Shown piece after piece: positions 1 through 7,476 of a stretch of 64,000 nucleotides of DNA. The notes under the pieces were generated by a model. The model searched no databases and was not told the DNA's origin. It saw only the letters and a list, made by a program, of their open reading frames with translations. Source of the stretch: Nocardioides mangrovi (GTDB lineage: Bacteria; Actinomycetota; Actinomycetes; Propionibacteriales; Nocardioidaceae); NCBI RefSeq assembly GCF_020073815.1, contig NZ_JAIQZJ010000003.1, forward strand, positions 1 through 64,000, given 5' to 3'. Numbering within the stretch: the stretch's first letter is position 1; every line of letters begins with the position of its first letter. Made by a program: the position numbers and the translations under genes.

Positions 1-123
1 GTGCGGGTTCCGGCTGCCAGCCGCCGAAACCCGCGAGATCAGCCCGTCGGAGATCTCGACGAGCACGTCGTCCCGCACCGCGCCGTCGACCCAGGCCCGC
101 TCGAGGAGGTACGACGAGCTCAC
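1..123 (-). CDS. hutF: Formimidoylglutamate deiminase, N-terminal fragment (cut by window edge)
   Basis: Only the first 41 codons are present; the gene continues beyond the left edge. The GTG start (123-121) overlaps the stop of the upstream amidohydrolase in a GTGA junction, so the two are translationally coupled. The visible N-terminus (LERAWVDGAVRDDVLVEISD) looks like the small beta-sandwich entry of amidohydrolase-superfamily HutF proteins. HutF deaminates N-formimino-L-glutamate to N-formyl-L-glutamate in the histidine pathway. The assignment rests on this short similarity, on the neighbouring amidohydrolase (the pair is adjacent in streptomycete hut clusters) and on hutU and hutH nearby. 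The catalytic residues lie outside the window, so hutI or another amidohydrolase cannot be excluded. Confidence 0.55.
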   Translation of the reverse strand, partial: MSSSYLLERAWVDGAVRDDVLVEISDGLISRVSAAGSRNPH

Positions 124-1304
124 CGGGTCAGCCTGTCGAGCGTGTCGGCCAGGGCGGAGACGCCGACCAGGCAGTCGGCGACCTCGGCGTGCTCGGCCGG
201 CGAGTGGGAGACGCCGGTCGGGTTGCGCACGAAGAGCATCGCGGTCGGGATCCCCGCGGCGGAGAGGATCCCGGCGTCGTGGCCGGCCTGGGTCGGGATG
301 ATCGGCCAGGCGCCGCCCTCGTGGTCGGCGGCCACGGCGGCCGCGAGCGCCGGGTCGAAGGTGACCGCGCCGGAGACCGACTCGGCGGTCACCGTCAGCG
401 ACGTGCCGTCGCGGTCCGCGCGCTCGCTGCCCTGCCGCCCGATCGCGTCGACGAGCTCGGCCAGGCCGGCGTCGGTCGAGCACCGCGCGTCGAGCCACGC
501 CGTCACCGCGGACGGGACGGCGTTGGTGCCGTTCGGGGTCACCGCGACGCGGCCGAAGGTCGCGCGCTGGCCGGCCAGCCGGGCCTGCTTGTTGGCCGCC
601 AGCGCCGTCATCGCGTAGGTCAGCATCGGGTCCTGGCGGTCCTCCATCCGCGTGGTGCCGGCGTGGTTCGCGGCACCCGCGAAGTCGAAGCGGTAGCGAC
701 CGTGCGGCCAGATCTCGCTGGCCACGCCGATCGCCGCGCCGCGGTCCACGAGGTCGCGACCCTGCTCGACGTGCAGCTCGACGAACGTCCCGACCGACGA
801 CAGCAGCGACGACGCCGCACCCGGCACCACGTCGCCCAGCGCCACCCCGTCGCGGTCGCGCAGCTCGCGCGCCGCCTCCCACGACAGCGCGCCGGACGCG
901 AGCCGCGAGCCCAGGCAGGCGAGGCCGAAGCGCGAGCCCTCCTCCTCGACGAAGACCGACACCCCCACCGGCCGCGTCGGTACGACGCCGCGCGCCCGCA
1001 TCAGGTCGATCGCGGCCAGCGCGGACACGACACCGAGCGGTCCGTCGTACGCGCCCCCGTCGAGCACCGAGTCGAGGTGCGAGCCGGTGAGCACCGCCGG
1101 CCCGGAGCCGACGTCCCACCAGCCGACGGCGTTGCCGATCTCGTCGGTCTCCACGCGCAGCCCGCGCGCAGCGCACTGCTCGACGAACCACTGGGCGAGC
1201 TCCCGCTCGGCCGAGGCGAAGGGTTGCCGGAAGTAGCCGCCCGACGAGGCCGACCGGCCCACCGGCGCCAGGTCGCCCCACATCCGCTCGAAGTCATCGG
1301 GCAC
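120..1304 (-). CDS. M20-family amidohydrolase (allantoate amidohydrolase/N-carbamoylase type), likely hut pathway
   Basis: 394 aa Zn-dependent hydrolase of the AllC/HyuC type. Visible signatures are GSHLDSVLDGGAYDGPLG (metal-binding His/Asp), EEEGSRFG (metal-binding Glu) and HVEQG, then a late HDA near the C-terminus. The family hydrolyses allantoate, N-carbamoyl amino acids or related N-acyl compounds. In streptomycetes a homologue sits between hutU and hutF; here it is coupled to hutF by overlapping stop and start, so it may act on N-formylglutamate (a HutG-like role). That substrate is inference. I chose GTG 1304 because GGAGG lies 5 nt upstream; longer starts at ATG 1316 or 1331 have poorer ribosome sites and run into the divergent nitroreductase leader. 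Confidence 0.8.
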   Translation of the reverse strand: MPDDFERMWGDLAPVGRSASSGGYFRQPFASAERELAQWFVEQCAARGLRVETDEIGNAVGWWDVGSGPAVLTGSHLDSVLDGGAYDGPLGVVSALAAIDLMRARGVVPTRPVGVSVFVEEEGSRFGLACLGSRLASGALSWEAARELRDRDGVALGDVVPGAASSLLSSVGTFVELHVEQGRDLVDRGAAIGVASEIWPHGRYRFDFAGAANHAGTTRMEDRQDPMLTYAMTALAANKQARLAGQRATFGRVAVTPNGTNAVPSAVTAWLDARCSTDAGLAELVDAIGRQGSERADRDGTSLTVTAESVSGAVTFDPALAAAVAADHEGGAWPIIPTQAGHDAGILSAAGIPTAMLFVRNPTGVSHSPAEHAEVADCLVGVSALADTLDRLTR

Positions 1305-1329
1305 GGCTGCCTCCATATCCTTGGCCGCC

Positions 1330-1956
1330 ATGGAGTTCCAGGACGTCGTACGGCGCCGCAAGATGGTCCGCAGCTACACGACCGACCCGGTCGACCCGGC
1401 GATCGTCGACCTGGCGCTGCGCAACGCGACCCGCGCGCCCAACGCCGGCTTCAGCCAGGGGTGGGCCTTCCTCGTGCTCGACCGTCCCGACGACGTACGC
1501 CGCTTCTGGGCCGCGACCGCCGACGACCTCGACCACCCGGACCGGTGGCTGGCCGGGATGATGCGGGCGCCCGTCGTGATCCTGCCGTGCTCGAGCAAGG
1601 CGGCGTACCTCGACCGCTACGCCCAGCCCGACAAGGGCTGGTCGGACCGCGACGAGGCCCGCTGGCCCAAGCCCTTCTGGGACATGGACACCGCGATGGC
1701 GGCGCTGCTGATCCTCCAGACCGCGACCGACGCGGGCCTCGGCTCGTGCTTCATCGGCGTCCCGCCGGACCGGGACGCCGCGGTGCGGGAGGCGTTCGCG
1801 ATCCCCGACGACTTCGACCCGGTGGGCGTCGTGACCATCGGCCACGCCGCCACGACGGTCGGCGCACAGGGGTCCCCCGCCAAGCGGGCCCGCAAGCCGA
1901 TGGACGGCCTGGTGCATCGGGGGCGCTGGGGACACGACTCCAGTCCATCGGCGTGA
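1330..1956 (+). CDS. Nitroreductase family protein
   Basis: 208 aa FMN-dependent nitroreductase-fold oxidoreductase, cytoplasmic. The N-terminal motif with RRKMVRSY and NATRAPNAGFSQ.W matches the FMN-phosphate-binding start of the family (RRSxRxf...APSxxNxQPW). A later segment (TDAGLGSCFIG) matches the conserved GLGSCwIG region. These enzymes reduce nitro groups, quinones or flavins with NAD(P)H; the substrate here is unknown. The gene is divergent from the amidohydrolase, with only 25 bp between start codons, and has no clear Shine-Dalgarno, so it may be translated from a leaderless or very short leader. Confidence 0.8.
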   Translation: MEFQDVVRRRKMVRSYTTDPVDPAIVDLALRNATRAPNAGFSQGWAFLVLDRPDDVRRFWAATADDLDHPDRWLAGMMRAPVVILPCSSKAAYLDRYAQPDKGWSDRDEARWPKPFWDMDTAMAALLILQTATDAGLGSCFIGVPPDRDAAVREAFAIPDDFDPVGVVTIGHAATTVGAQGSPAKRARKPMDGLVHRGRWGHDSSPSA

Positions 1957-1989
1957 GCGGGCCGGGTCAACGACCGCGCCGCACCACGA

Positions 1990-2005
1990 GTCTCACATCC
2001 GAGAC
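1990..2005. promoter_or_regulatory. Candidate hut-type operator upstream of the M20 peptidase
   Basis: Sequence GTCTCACATCCGAGAC, a near-perfect inverted repeat (arms GTCTC/GAGAC). It closely resembles the sites upstream of hutU (12987) and hutH (16348). It ends 15 bp before the GTG start of the peptidase, and a possible -10 (TAGCCT, 2009-2014) follows it, so a bound repressor would block a near-leaderless transcript. Confidence 0.4.
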
Positions 2006-2020
2006 GAATAGCCTCCGCTC

Positions 2021-3361
2021 GTGACCACGCCCCCCGTCGACCCGGTCGTCGAGAAGCTCCAGGCCCTGATCCGGATCCCGACCGTGTCCCACCGCGACCC
2101 CGGTCGGGTCGACACGGCCGCCTTCGACGCGTTCGGCGCGGAGCTCGCGCGCCAGTTCCCGCTGCTGCACGAGCGGCTCGAGCTGACCCGGATCGACACC
2201 CACGGCCTCCTCTTCCACTGGGCCGGCCGGAGCGCGGAGCGGCCGGTGGTGCTGATGGCCCATCTCGACGTCGTGCCGGTCGAGGAGGACGCGCCGTGGC
2301 AGCACCCGCCCTTCGGCGCCGAGATCCACGACGGCGCGATCTGGGGCCGGGGGACGCTCGACGACAAGGGTCAGCTGGTCGCGATCTGCGCCGCCGTGGA
2401 GGCGCTGCTCGCCGACGACTTCATCCCCGCCCAGGACCTCTGGCTCTCCTTCGGCTGCAACGAGGAGGTCTCCGGTCCGGCGGCCCCGCTCGCGGTGGAG
2501 GAGCTGACCCGGCGCGGCGTACGACCGTGGTTCGTGATGGACGAGGGCGGCGCGATCGCCGCCGAGGCCTTCCCCGGCGTGGCCGCGCCGATCGGCGTCG
2601 TCGGCGTCACCGAGAAGGGCGTCACCTCGATCGAGCTCCGGGTGGACGGCCGCGGCGGCCACGCCTCGACGCCGGCGAAGAACGGCCCGACCGTCCGGAT
2701 CGCCAAGGCGATCGCGAGGCTCGACGCCCAGCAGATGGCGGCCAGCATCCCCGACCCGACGATCGAGCTACTGCGCCGGATCGCACCGCACGGATCGACC
2801 CTGTTGCGACCGCTGATGGCCAACGCCGCGCGGCTGCGGCCGGTGCTCACCCGGGCGCTGATCGCGGCCGGGTCTGAGCCGGCCGCCATGACGCGCACGT
2901 CCTTCGCGATCACGACCCTGTCCGGCTCCCCCGCGCTCAACGTGATCGCCTCGACCGCCACGGCCGGCGTGAACATCCGGATCATGGTCGGCGACACCGT
3001 CGCCGGCGTCCTCGAGCACGTCCGCCGCACCGTCGACGACGACCGGGTGCAGATCAGCGTCGTGGAGGAGAACGAGCCGAGCCCGATCTCGCCGTACGAC
3101 GGCGACGAGGCGTTCACGCTCCTGGAGGACACGATCGCCGAGGTGTTCCCCGACGCGATCCCGTCGCCCTACGTCATGATGGCCGCGACCGACTCGCGGT
3201 TCTTCACCTCGATCTGCTCCCGGGTCTACCGGTTCGCCCCGTTCCGGATGACCAAGGCGCAGCGCGAGTCGATCCACTCCTACGACGAGCACCTCGGGAT
3301 CGACGCCTTCGTCGACGGCGTGCGGTGGTACCAGCGCCTGATCGAGAGGATTCCCGCATGA
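2021..3361 (+). CDS. M20 family peptidase, CPS1/PM20D1-like
   Basis: 446 aa metallopeptidase. Co-catalytic zinc ligands are visible in MAHLDVVPVE, GRGTLDDKG and CNEEVSG, with a dimerisation-domain segment GRGGHASTP and a late His region (IHSYDEHLG). The size and the VPVE/LDDKG wording match the Gly-X carboxypeptidase (CPS1)/PM20D1 branch, which cleaves or condenses N-acyl amino acids or dipeptides. There is no signal peptide, so it is cytoplasmic. It starts with GTG, has a likely -10 (TAGCCT) six bases upstream and may be leaderless. An MFS exporter follows 10 bp downstream, suggesting co-transcription. A hut-like operator precedes it, so induction by histidine breakdown products is possible. 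Confidence 0.82.
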   Translation: MTTPPVDPVVEKLQALIRIPTVSHRDPGRVDTAAFDAFGAELARQFPLLHERLELTRIDTHGLLFHWAGRSAERPVVLMAHLDVVPVEEDAPWQHPPFGAEIHDGAIWGRGTLDDKGQLVAICAAVEALLADDFIPAQDLWLSFGCNEEVSGPAAPLAVEELTRRGVRPWFVMDEGGAIAAEAFPGVAAPIGVVGVTEKGVTSIELRVDGRGGHASTPAKNGPTVRIAKAIARLDAQQMAASIPDPTIELLRRIAPHGSTLLRPLMANAARLRPVLTRALIAAGSEPAAMTRTSFAITTLSGSPALNVIASTATAGVNIRIMVGDTVAGVLEHVRRTVDDDRVQISVVEENEPSPISPYDGDEAFTLLEDTIAEVFPDAIPSPYVMMAATDSRFFTSICSRVYRFAPFRMTKAQRESIHSYDEHLGIDAFVDGVRWYQRLIERIPA

Positions 3362-3371
3362 GTGACGCGGC

Positions 3372-4817
3372 ATGACGGTGACCCAGGACCCCCGGGTCCG
3401 CGGCCTCTTCGCCATCGTCGGGTTCCTGGTCTGCGTCGAGCTCGCCAGCGGCATCCTGCAGGGCTACTACACACCGATCTTCAGCGACATCGCCGACCAC
3501 CTCGACATCGCCGACGCCGACGTCAACTGGTTCGAGGCCGCGCAGCTGATCGTCTCCGCTCTCGTCGTGCCCCCGCTGGCGCGGATGGGCGACCTGGTCG
3601 GCCACAAGAAGGTGCTGCTCCTCTCGACCGCCGTCACCGCTGTCGGCTCGTGGGTGATGGCCTTCGCGCCGTCGTTCGCGACCTTCCTGGTCGGCGCGGC
3701 GATCCAGGGCGCGTACGTCGTCTGGCTGCCCCTCGAGGTCGCGATCATCCACCGGCGCACCGCCGGGACCGGGCGCCAGCACCAGCTCACCCGGCGCGCC
3801 GCCGCGATCCTGGTGGGCGCCCTCGAGCTCGCGGTGATCATCGGTGCCCTCACGTCGGGCGCGCTGGTCGAGGCGACGTCGATGACCGTGCTGCTGGCAC
3901 TGCCCGCCGTCGCGGTGACGGCCTGCTTCGTGATCATCTGGTTCGGCATCGAGGACATGGAGGGCACCGCGACCGGCGGCATCGACCTCGGCGGGCTGGT
4001 GCTCCTCACCGCCTCGATCGGACTGGTGATGGGTGGCCTGATCGCGATCCGGCTGCAGGGCCCCGGCAGCATGCTGCCGTGGGTGCTGATCCTGCTCGGG
4101 CTGGTCGTGCTCTCCGTCTTCGGCCGCTACGAGCTCGGCCAGGACGACCCGATCGTCGACGTACGCCTGCTCAGGACGCCCGGCCAGTGGCCGGTGCAGC
4201 TGACGGCCTTCCTCTTCGGCATGTCCGTGCTCGGCGCGCAGATCCCGCTCTCGACCTTCGCGCGCACCGACCCCGACGTCGCCGGCTACGGGCTGGGCGC
4301 GAGCGCCGGCTTCGTGTCGACGCTGATCGGCGTCTACGTGATCTTCCTGGCGATCGGCGCGTTCACGCTGCCGCTCACCACGCGGGCGCTCGGCCCGCGC
4401 GGGGCGCTGATGATGTCCTCGGTGCTGGTGGCGGTCGGCTACGCGCTGTGGCTGCCCTTCCACGACCACACGTGGCAGGCGCTGATCAACATGGCCGTCG
4501 CCGGGCTCGGCTCCGGCGCGCTCGTTGCCGCGCTGCCCGCGACCGCCGCGGCGGCCGCTCCGCCCGAGCGCACCGGCTTCGCGACCGGCATGACCAACGC
4601 GACCAAGACCATCGGCGGCGCGATCGCGTCCGCGATCTTCGCGATCGCGCTGTCGGCCACGGGCTCGATCGCCGATCCGGAGAAGGGCCACGCCCCGCTG
4701 TCGGGTTACCTCACCGTCTGGACGGTGTGCGCCGTCGCGGCCCTCTGCGCCGCCGCCGCACTGATGATGCTGCCGCGGCACGTCGCCGAGGAGCCGGCGC
4801 TCCCCCTGGTCCAGTAG
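3372..4817 (+). CDS. MFS transporter, DHA2/drug:H+ antiporter type
   Basis: 481 aa polytopic membrane protein with about 12-14 hydrophobic helices. The cytoplasmic loop after helix 2 carries ARMGDLVGHKKV, a variant of the MFS signature GxLaDrxGrkr. Early segments (WFEAAQLIVSALVVPPLA) and the overall length resemble DHA2 exporters, which use the proton gradient to export drugs or small metabolites. The ATG start lies 10 bp after the M20 peptidase stop, so the pair probably forms an operon and the exporter may move a peptidase product. The substrate cannot be read from sequence. Confidence 0.8.
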   Translation: MTVTQDPRVRGLFAIVGFLVCVELASGILQGYYTPIFSDIADHLDIADADVNWFEAAQLIVSALVVPPLARMGDLVGHKKVLLLSTAVTAVGSWVMAFAPSFATFLVGAAIQGAYVVWLPLEVAIIHRRTAGTGRQHQLTRRAAAILVGALELAVIIGALTSGALVEATSMTVLLALPAVAVTACFVIIWFGIEDMEGTATGGIDLGGLVLLTASIGLVMGGLIAIRLQGPGSMLPWVLILLGLVVLSVFGRYELGQDDPIVDVRLLRTPGQWPVQLTAFLFGMSVLGAQIPLSTFARTDPDVAGYGLGASAGFVSTLIGVYVIFLAIGAFTLPLTTRALGPRGALMMSSVLVAVGYALWLPFHDHTWQALINMAVAGLGSGALVAALPATAAAAAPPERTGFATGMTNATKTIGGAIASAIFAIALSATGSIADPEKGHAPLSGYLTVWTVCAVAALCAAAALMMLPRHVAEEPALPLVQ

Positions 4818-4841
4818 CACTGGCTCAGTAGGCTGAGGGTG

Positions 4842-5363
4842 ATGCCCCAGGAGCAGGACCCCGACCGCGCGGCGAGTCGCGCCGCGGCCCGCGCGCGCAT
4901 CCAGCAACAGCAGACCTGGGTCGACGTCCAGATCCGGCAGGCGATGGAGCGCGGCGAGTTCGACGACCTCCCCGGCGCCGGCAAGCCGATCGAGAACCTC
5001 GGCACCGAGCACGACCCCGACTGGTGGGTCAAGCAGCTGGTCGAGCGCGAGCGGATCGTCGTGCTGCCGCCCAGCGTCGCGCTGCGCAAGGAGGACGCCG
5101 AGCTCGACGAGCAGCTCGACGCGATCAACTACGAGGCGGAGGTACGCCGGGTCGTCGAGGACTTCAACGAGCGGGTGATCCGGGCGCGCTACTCGCTACA
5201 CCCCGGACCTCCGCTGGTCACCATGCCGCGCGACGTGGACGAGACGGTGGAGGCCTGGCGCACGCGGCGAGCGGCCCGACGAGTCGCCCGGACGGAGCCC
5301 GCCGTACGACCGCGGAGGCGGCACTGGTGGAATCGACGCACACGAGGAGAGGGAGTTCGATGA
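4842..5363 (+). CDS. DUF1992 (DnaJ subfamily C member 28-like conserved) domain protein
   Basis: 173 aa soluble protein. The core (residues ~20-95) has the family hallmarks: a basic helix, TWVDVQIRQAMERGEFDDL, PGAGKPI and DPDWWVKQLVERE. This domain also occurs in eukaryotic DNAJC28, but no J domain is present here and the bacterial function is not known to me. The C-terminus is a basic Arg-rich tail. ATG 4842 has GAGGG just upstream; GTG 4839 immediately before it is an alternative. The stop overlaps the next start (ATGA), coupling it to the hydroxyacyl-CoA dehydrogenase gene. Confidence 0.8.
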   Translation: MPQEQDPDRAASRAAARARIQQQQTWVDVQIRQAMERGEFDDLPGAGKPIENLGTEHDPDWWVKQLVERERIVVLPPSVALRKEDAELDEQLDAINYEAEVRRVVEDFNERVIRARYSLHPGPPLVTMPRDVDETVEAWRTRRAARRVARTEPAVRPRRRHWWNRRTRGEGVR

Positions 5364-6205
5364 AGAAGATCGCCGTCGTCGGTGGTGGCCTGATGGGGTC
5401 GGGCATCGCCGAGGTCAGTGCCCGCGCGGGCCACGACGTGGTCGTGGTCGAGTCGTCCGACGACGCCGCGAAGGCCGCGCTCGGCCGGCTGGAGAAGTCG
5501 CTGGCGCGTGCGGAGGCGAAGGGCAAGATCTCCTCGGCCGCCGACGTGCTCGGGCTGGTCCGGGTCGAGACCGACCTGGACGCGGTCGCCGACCGCGAGG
5601 TCGTGGTCGAGGCGATCGTGGAGGACGAGGCCGCCAAGGTCGCGCTCTTCAAGTCCCTGGACGCGGTCGCCGAGGCCCCGGACGCGATCCTGGCCTCCAA
5701 CACCTCCTCGATCCCGATTATGAAGCTCGGCGTGGTCACCTCCCGCCCGACCCAGGTGATCGGCATCCACTTCTTCAACCCGGTCCCGGTGCTCCAGCTC
5801 GTCGAGCTGGTCCCCTCGCTGCTGACCTCCGAGGAGACCACCGCCCGCTCCCGCGCCTGGGTCGAGGAGTCGCTGGGCAAGCAGGCGATCGACTGCCAGG
5901 ACCGCGCGGGCTTCGTGGTCAACGCGCTGCTGATCCCCTTCATCCTCTCCGCGATCCGGATGTACGAGTCCGGCTTCGCCTCCGCCGAGGACATCGACCG
6001 CGGCCTGGTCCTGGGCGCCGCCCACCCCCAGGGCCCCCTCGCGCTGGCCGACCTGATCGGCCTGGACACCACCAAGGCCGTCGCCGAGTCGCTCTACGAC
6101 GAGTTCAAGGAGCCGCTCTACGCCGCCCCGCCGCTCCTCCAGCGGATGGTCGACGCCGGCCTGCTGGGCCGCAAGACCGGCCGCGGCTTCTACACCTACG
6201 CCTGA
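5360..6205 (+). CDS. 3-hydroxybutyryl-CoA dehydrogenase (FadB2/Hbd type)
   Basis: 281 aa, the usual size of single-function 3-hydroxyacyl-CoA dehydrogenases. The N-terminal Rossmann motif is VVGGGLMGSGIAEV; the catalytic His is in IGIHFFNPVPV and the C-terminal dimer domain carries AGFVVNALLIPF and GLLGRKTGRGFY. It oxidises (S)-3-hydroxybutyryl-CoA to acetoacetyl-CoA with NAD(P)+. It resembles mycobacterial FadB2. The ATG overlaps the DUF1992 stop and has GAGGGAG upstream. Substrate chain length is inferred from the family; a longer-chain enzyme is possible. Confidence 0.9.
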   Translation: MKKIAVVGGGLMGSGIAEVSARAGHDVVVVESSDDAAKAALGRLEKSLARAEAKGKISSAADVLGLVRVETDLDAVADREVVVEAIVEDEAAKVALFKSLDAVAEAPDAILASNTSSIPIMKLGVVTSRPTQVIGIHFFNPVPVLQLVELVPSLLTSEETTARSRAWVEESLGKQAIDCQDRAGFVVNALLIPFILSAIRMYESGFASAEDIDRGLVLGAAHPQGPLALADLIGLDTTKAVAESLYDEFKEPLYAAPPLLQRMVDAGLLGRKTGRGFYTYA

Positions 6206-6241
6206 CCACCTCGCGCCCCACCGGTCACACCCGTCAGGGTG

Positions 6242-6320
6242 GTCAGCCGGAACCCGCCCGACACGCCGCTCCATCGGCCGCGTGTCGGCGGGTTTCCCCG
6301 GGCAGCCGGGGAAACCCGCC
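6242..6320. repeat. Double-hairpin intergenic repeat, copy 1
   Basis: About 79 bp, shared with 28534-28611. It begins GTCAGCCG, then ACCCGCCCGACACG (6252-6265), which can pair with CGTGTCGGCGGGT (6281-6293). It ends with a perfect 15-bp stem (6287-6301 with 6306-6320) and a GCAG loop. The two stems share the central GCGGGT, so only one can form at a time. It lies downstream of the hydroxyacyl-CoA dehydrogenase and could act as its terminator, though no T-tract follows. Confidence 0.8.
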
Positions 6321-6340
6321 GCCGACTGTCAGATCCGTCA

Positions 6341-6352
6341 TACCGGCGGGTA
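6341..6352. promoter_or_regulatory. Candidate TACC-N4-GGTA operator before CoA-ester lyase
   Basis: TACCGGCGGGTA, a dyad with TACC/GGTA arms, 25 bp before the ATG at 6378. It differs by two bases from the site upstream of etfD (24848) and is related to the paired sites before the FadE5-like gene (49117-49153). The regulator is unknown; a TetR-type acyl-CoA regulator is a guess. Confidence 0.35.
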
Positions 6353-6377
6353 ACGATCCGCTGCTACGTTCCGCCCC

Positions 6378-7475
6378 ATGAGCGGTTCCCGCAGCGCCAA
6401 GGACTTCTTCCGACCCCTCGCGGTCGGCGCGCCGACGCCCCTGACCGAGATCCCGGCCCGGCCGAGCCGGGCGATCCACTTCTTCGACCCGAGCAACCCG
6501 AAGATGGCGGCCAAGATCCCGGACATGGTCGGCACCGTCGACGTGCTGCTGGGCAACCTCGAGGACGCCGTCAAGGCCGACAACAAGGTCGCCGCGCGAG
6601 AGGGTCTCGTCGAGATCGCGAGGAAGACGGCCAACCTCGGAGGACAGAGCGGGCCGACCCAGCTGTGGACCCGGATCAACAGCCTCGACAGCCCGTGGGC
6701 CCTCGACGACCTCACCACGCTCGTCCCCGCGATCGGCGACAAGCTCGACGTGATCATGGTGCCGAAGGTGCAGGGCGCCGAGGACATCCACTACGTCGAC
6801 CGCCTGCTCGCCCAGCTCGAGGCCAAGGCCGGGCTCGACCGGCCGATCCTGGTGCACGCGATCCTCGAGACCGCCCGCGGCGTCGCCAACGTCGAGGAGA
6901 TCTGCGGCGCCAGCCCGCGCATGCAGGGCCTCTCCCTCGGCCCGGCCGACCTCGCCGCCGACCGCCGGATGAAGACCACCCGGGTCGGCGGCGGCCACCC
7001 CGGCTACCTCGTGCGGGAGGACCCGCCGAAGGAGAACGGCGTCGCCAACCTCGAGGCCGCCCGCGCGACGTACCAGCAGGACCTCTGGCACTACACGATC
7101 GCCCGCATGGTCGACGCCTGCGCGATGCACGGCATCTACCCCTACTACGGCCCGTTCGGCGACATCGCGGACACGACGGCGTGCGAGGACCAGTTCCGCA
7201 ACGCGTTCCTGCTCGGCTGCGTCGGCACCTGGAGCCTGCACCCCAAGCAGATCGCGATCGCCAACAGGGTCTTCTCCCCCAGCGTCGAGGACATCGCGCA
7301 CGCGCGCCGCGTGGTCGCCGCGATGGGCGACGGCACCGGCGCCGTGATGCTCGACGGCAAGATGGAGGACGACGCCTCCCTCAAGCAGTGCCTGGTCATG
7401 GTCAAGCTGGCCGAGCAGCTGGCCGCGATCGACCCCGAGCTCAAGAAGCAGTACGACGCGATCGAGGTCGCCTGA
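6378..7475 (+). CDS. HpcH/HpaI-family CoA-ester lyase (malyl-CoA lyase-like)
   Basis: 365 aa TIM-barrel protein of the CitE/malyl-CoA lyase superfamily. Recognisable parts are the early barrel strand with LGNLEDAVKADNK (the metal-coordinating LED(A/S)V-type motif), the substrate-binding Arg in LWTRIN, VPKVQGAEDI, HAILETARGVAN and SLHPKQIAIAN near the C-terminus. The length exceeds CitE (~290 aa) and fits malyl-CoA/beta-methylmalyl-CoA lyases. It is directly followed by a second, shorter paralogue one base after the stop codon, so the pair is one operon and may form a lyase/thioesterase couple. The exact substrate is unresolved. Confidence 0.8.
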   Translation: MSGSRSAKDFFRPLAVGAPTPLTEIPARPSRAIHFFDPSNPKMAAKIPDMVGTVDVLLGNLEDAVKADNKVAAREGLVEIARKTANLGGQSGPTQLWTRINSLDSPWALDDLTTLVPAIGDKLDVIMVPKVQGAEDIHYVDRLLAQLEAKAGLDRPILVHAILETARGVANVEEICGASPRMQGLSLGPADLAADRRMKTTRVGGGHPGYLVREDPPKENGVANLEAARATYQQDLWHYTIARMVDACAMHGIYPYYGPFGDIADTTACEDQFRNAFLLGCVGTWSLHPKQIAIANRVFSPSVEDIAHARRVVAAMGDGTGAVMLDGKMEDDASLKQCLVMVKLAEQLAAIDPELKKQYDAIEVA

Positions 7476-7476
7476 G

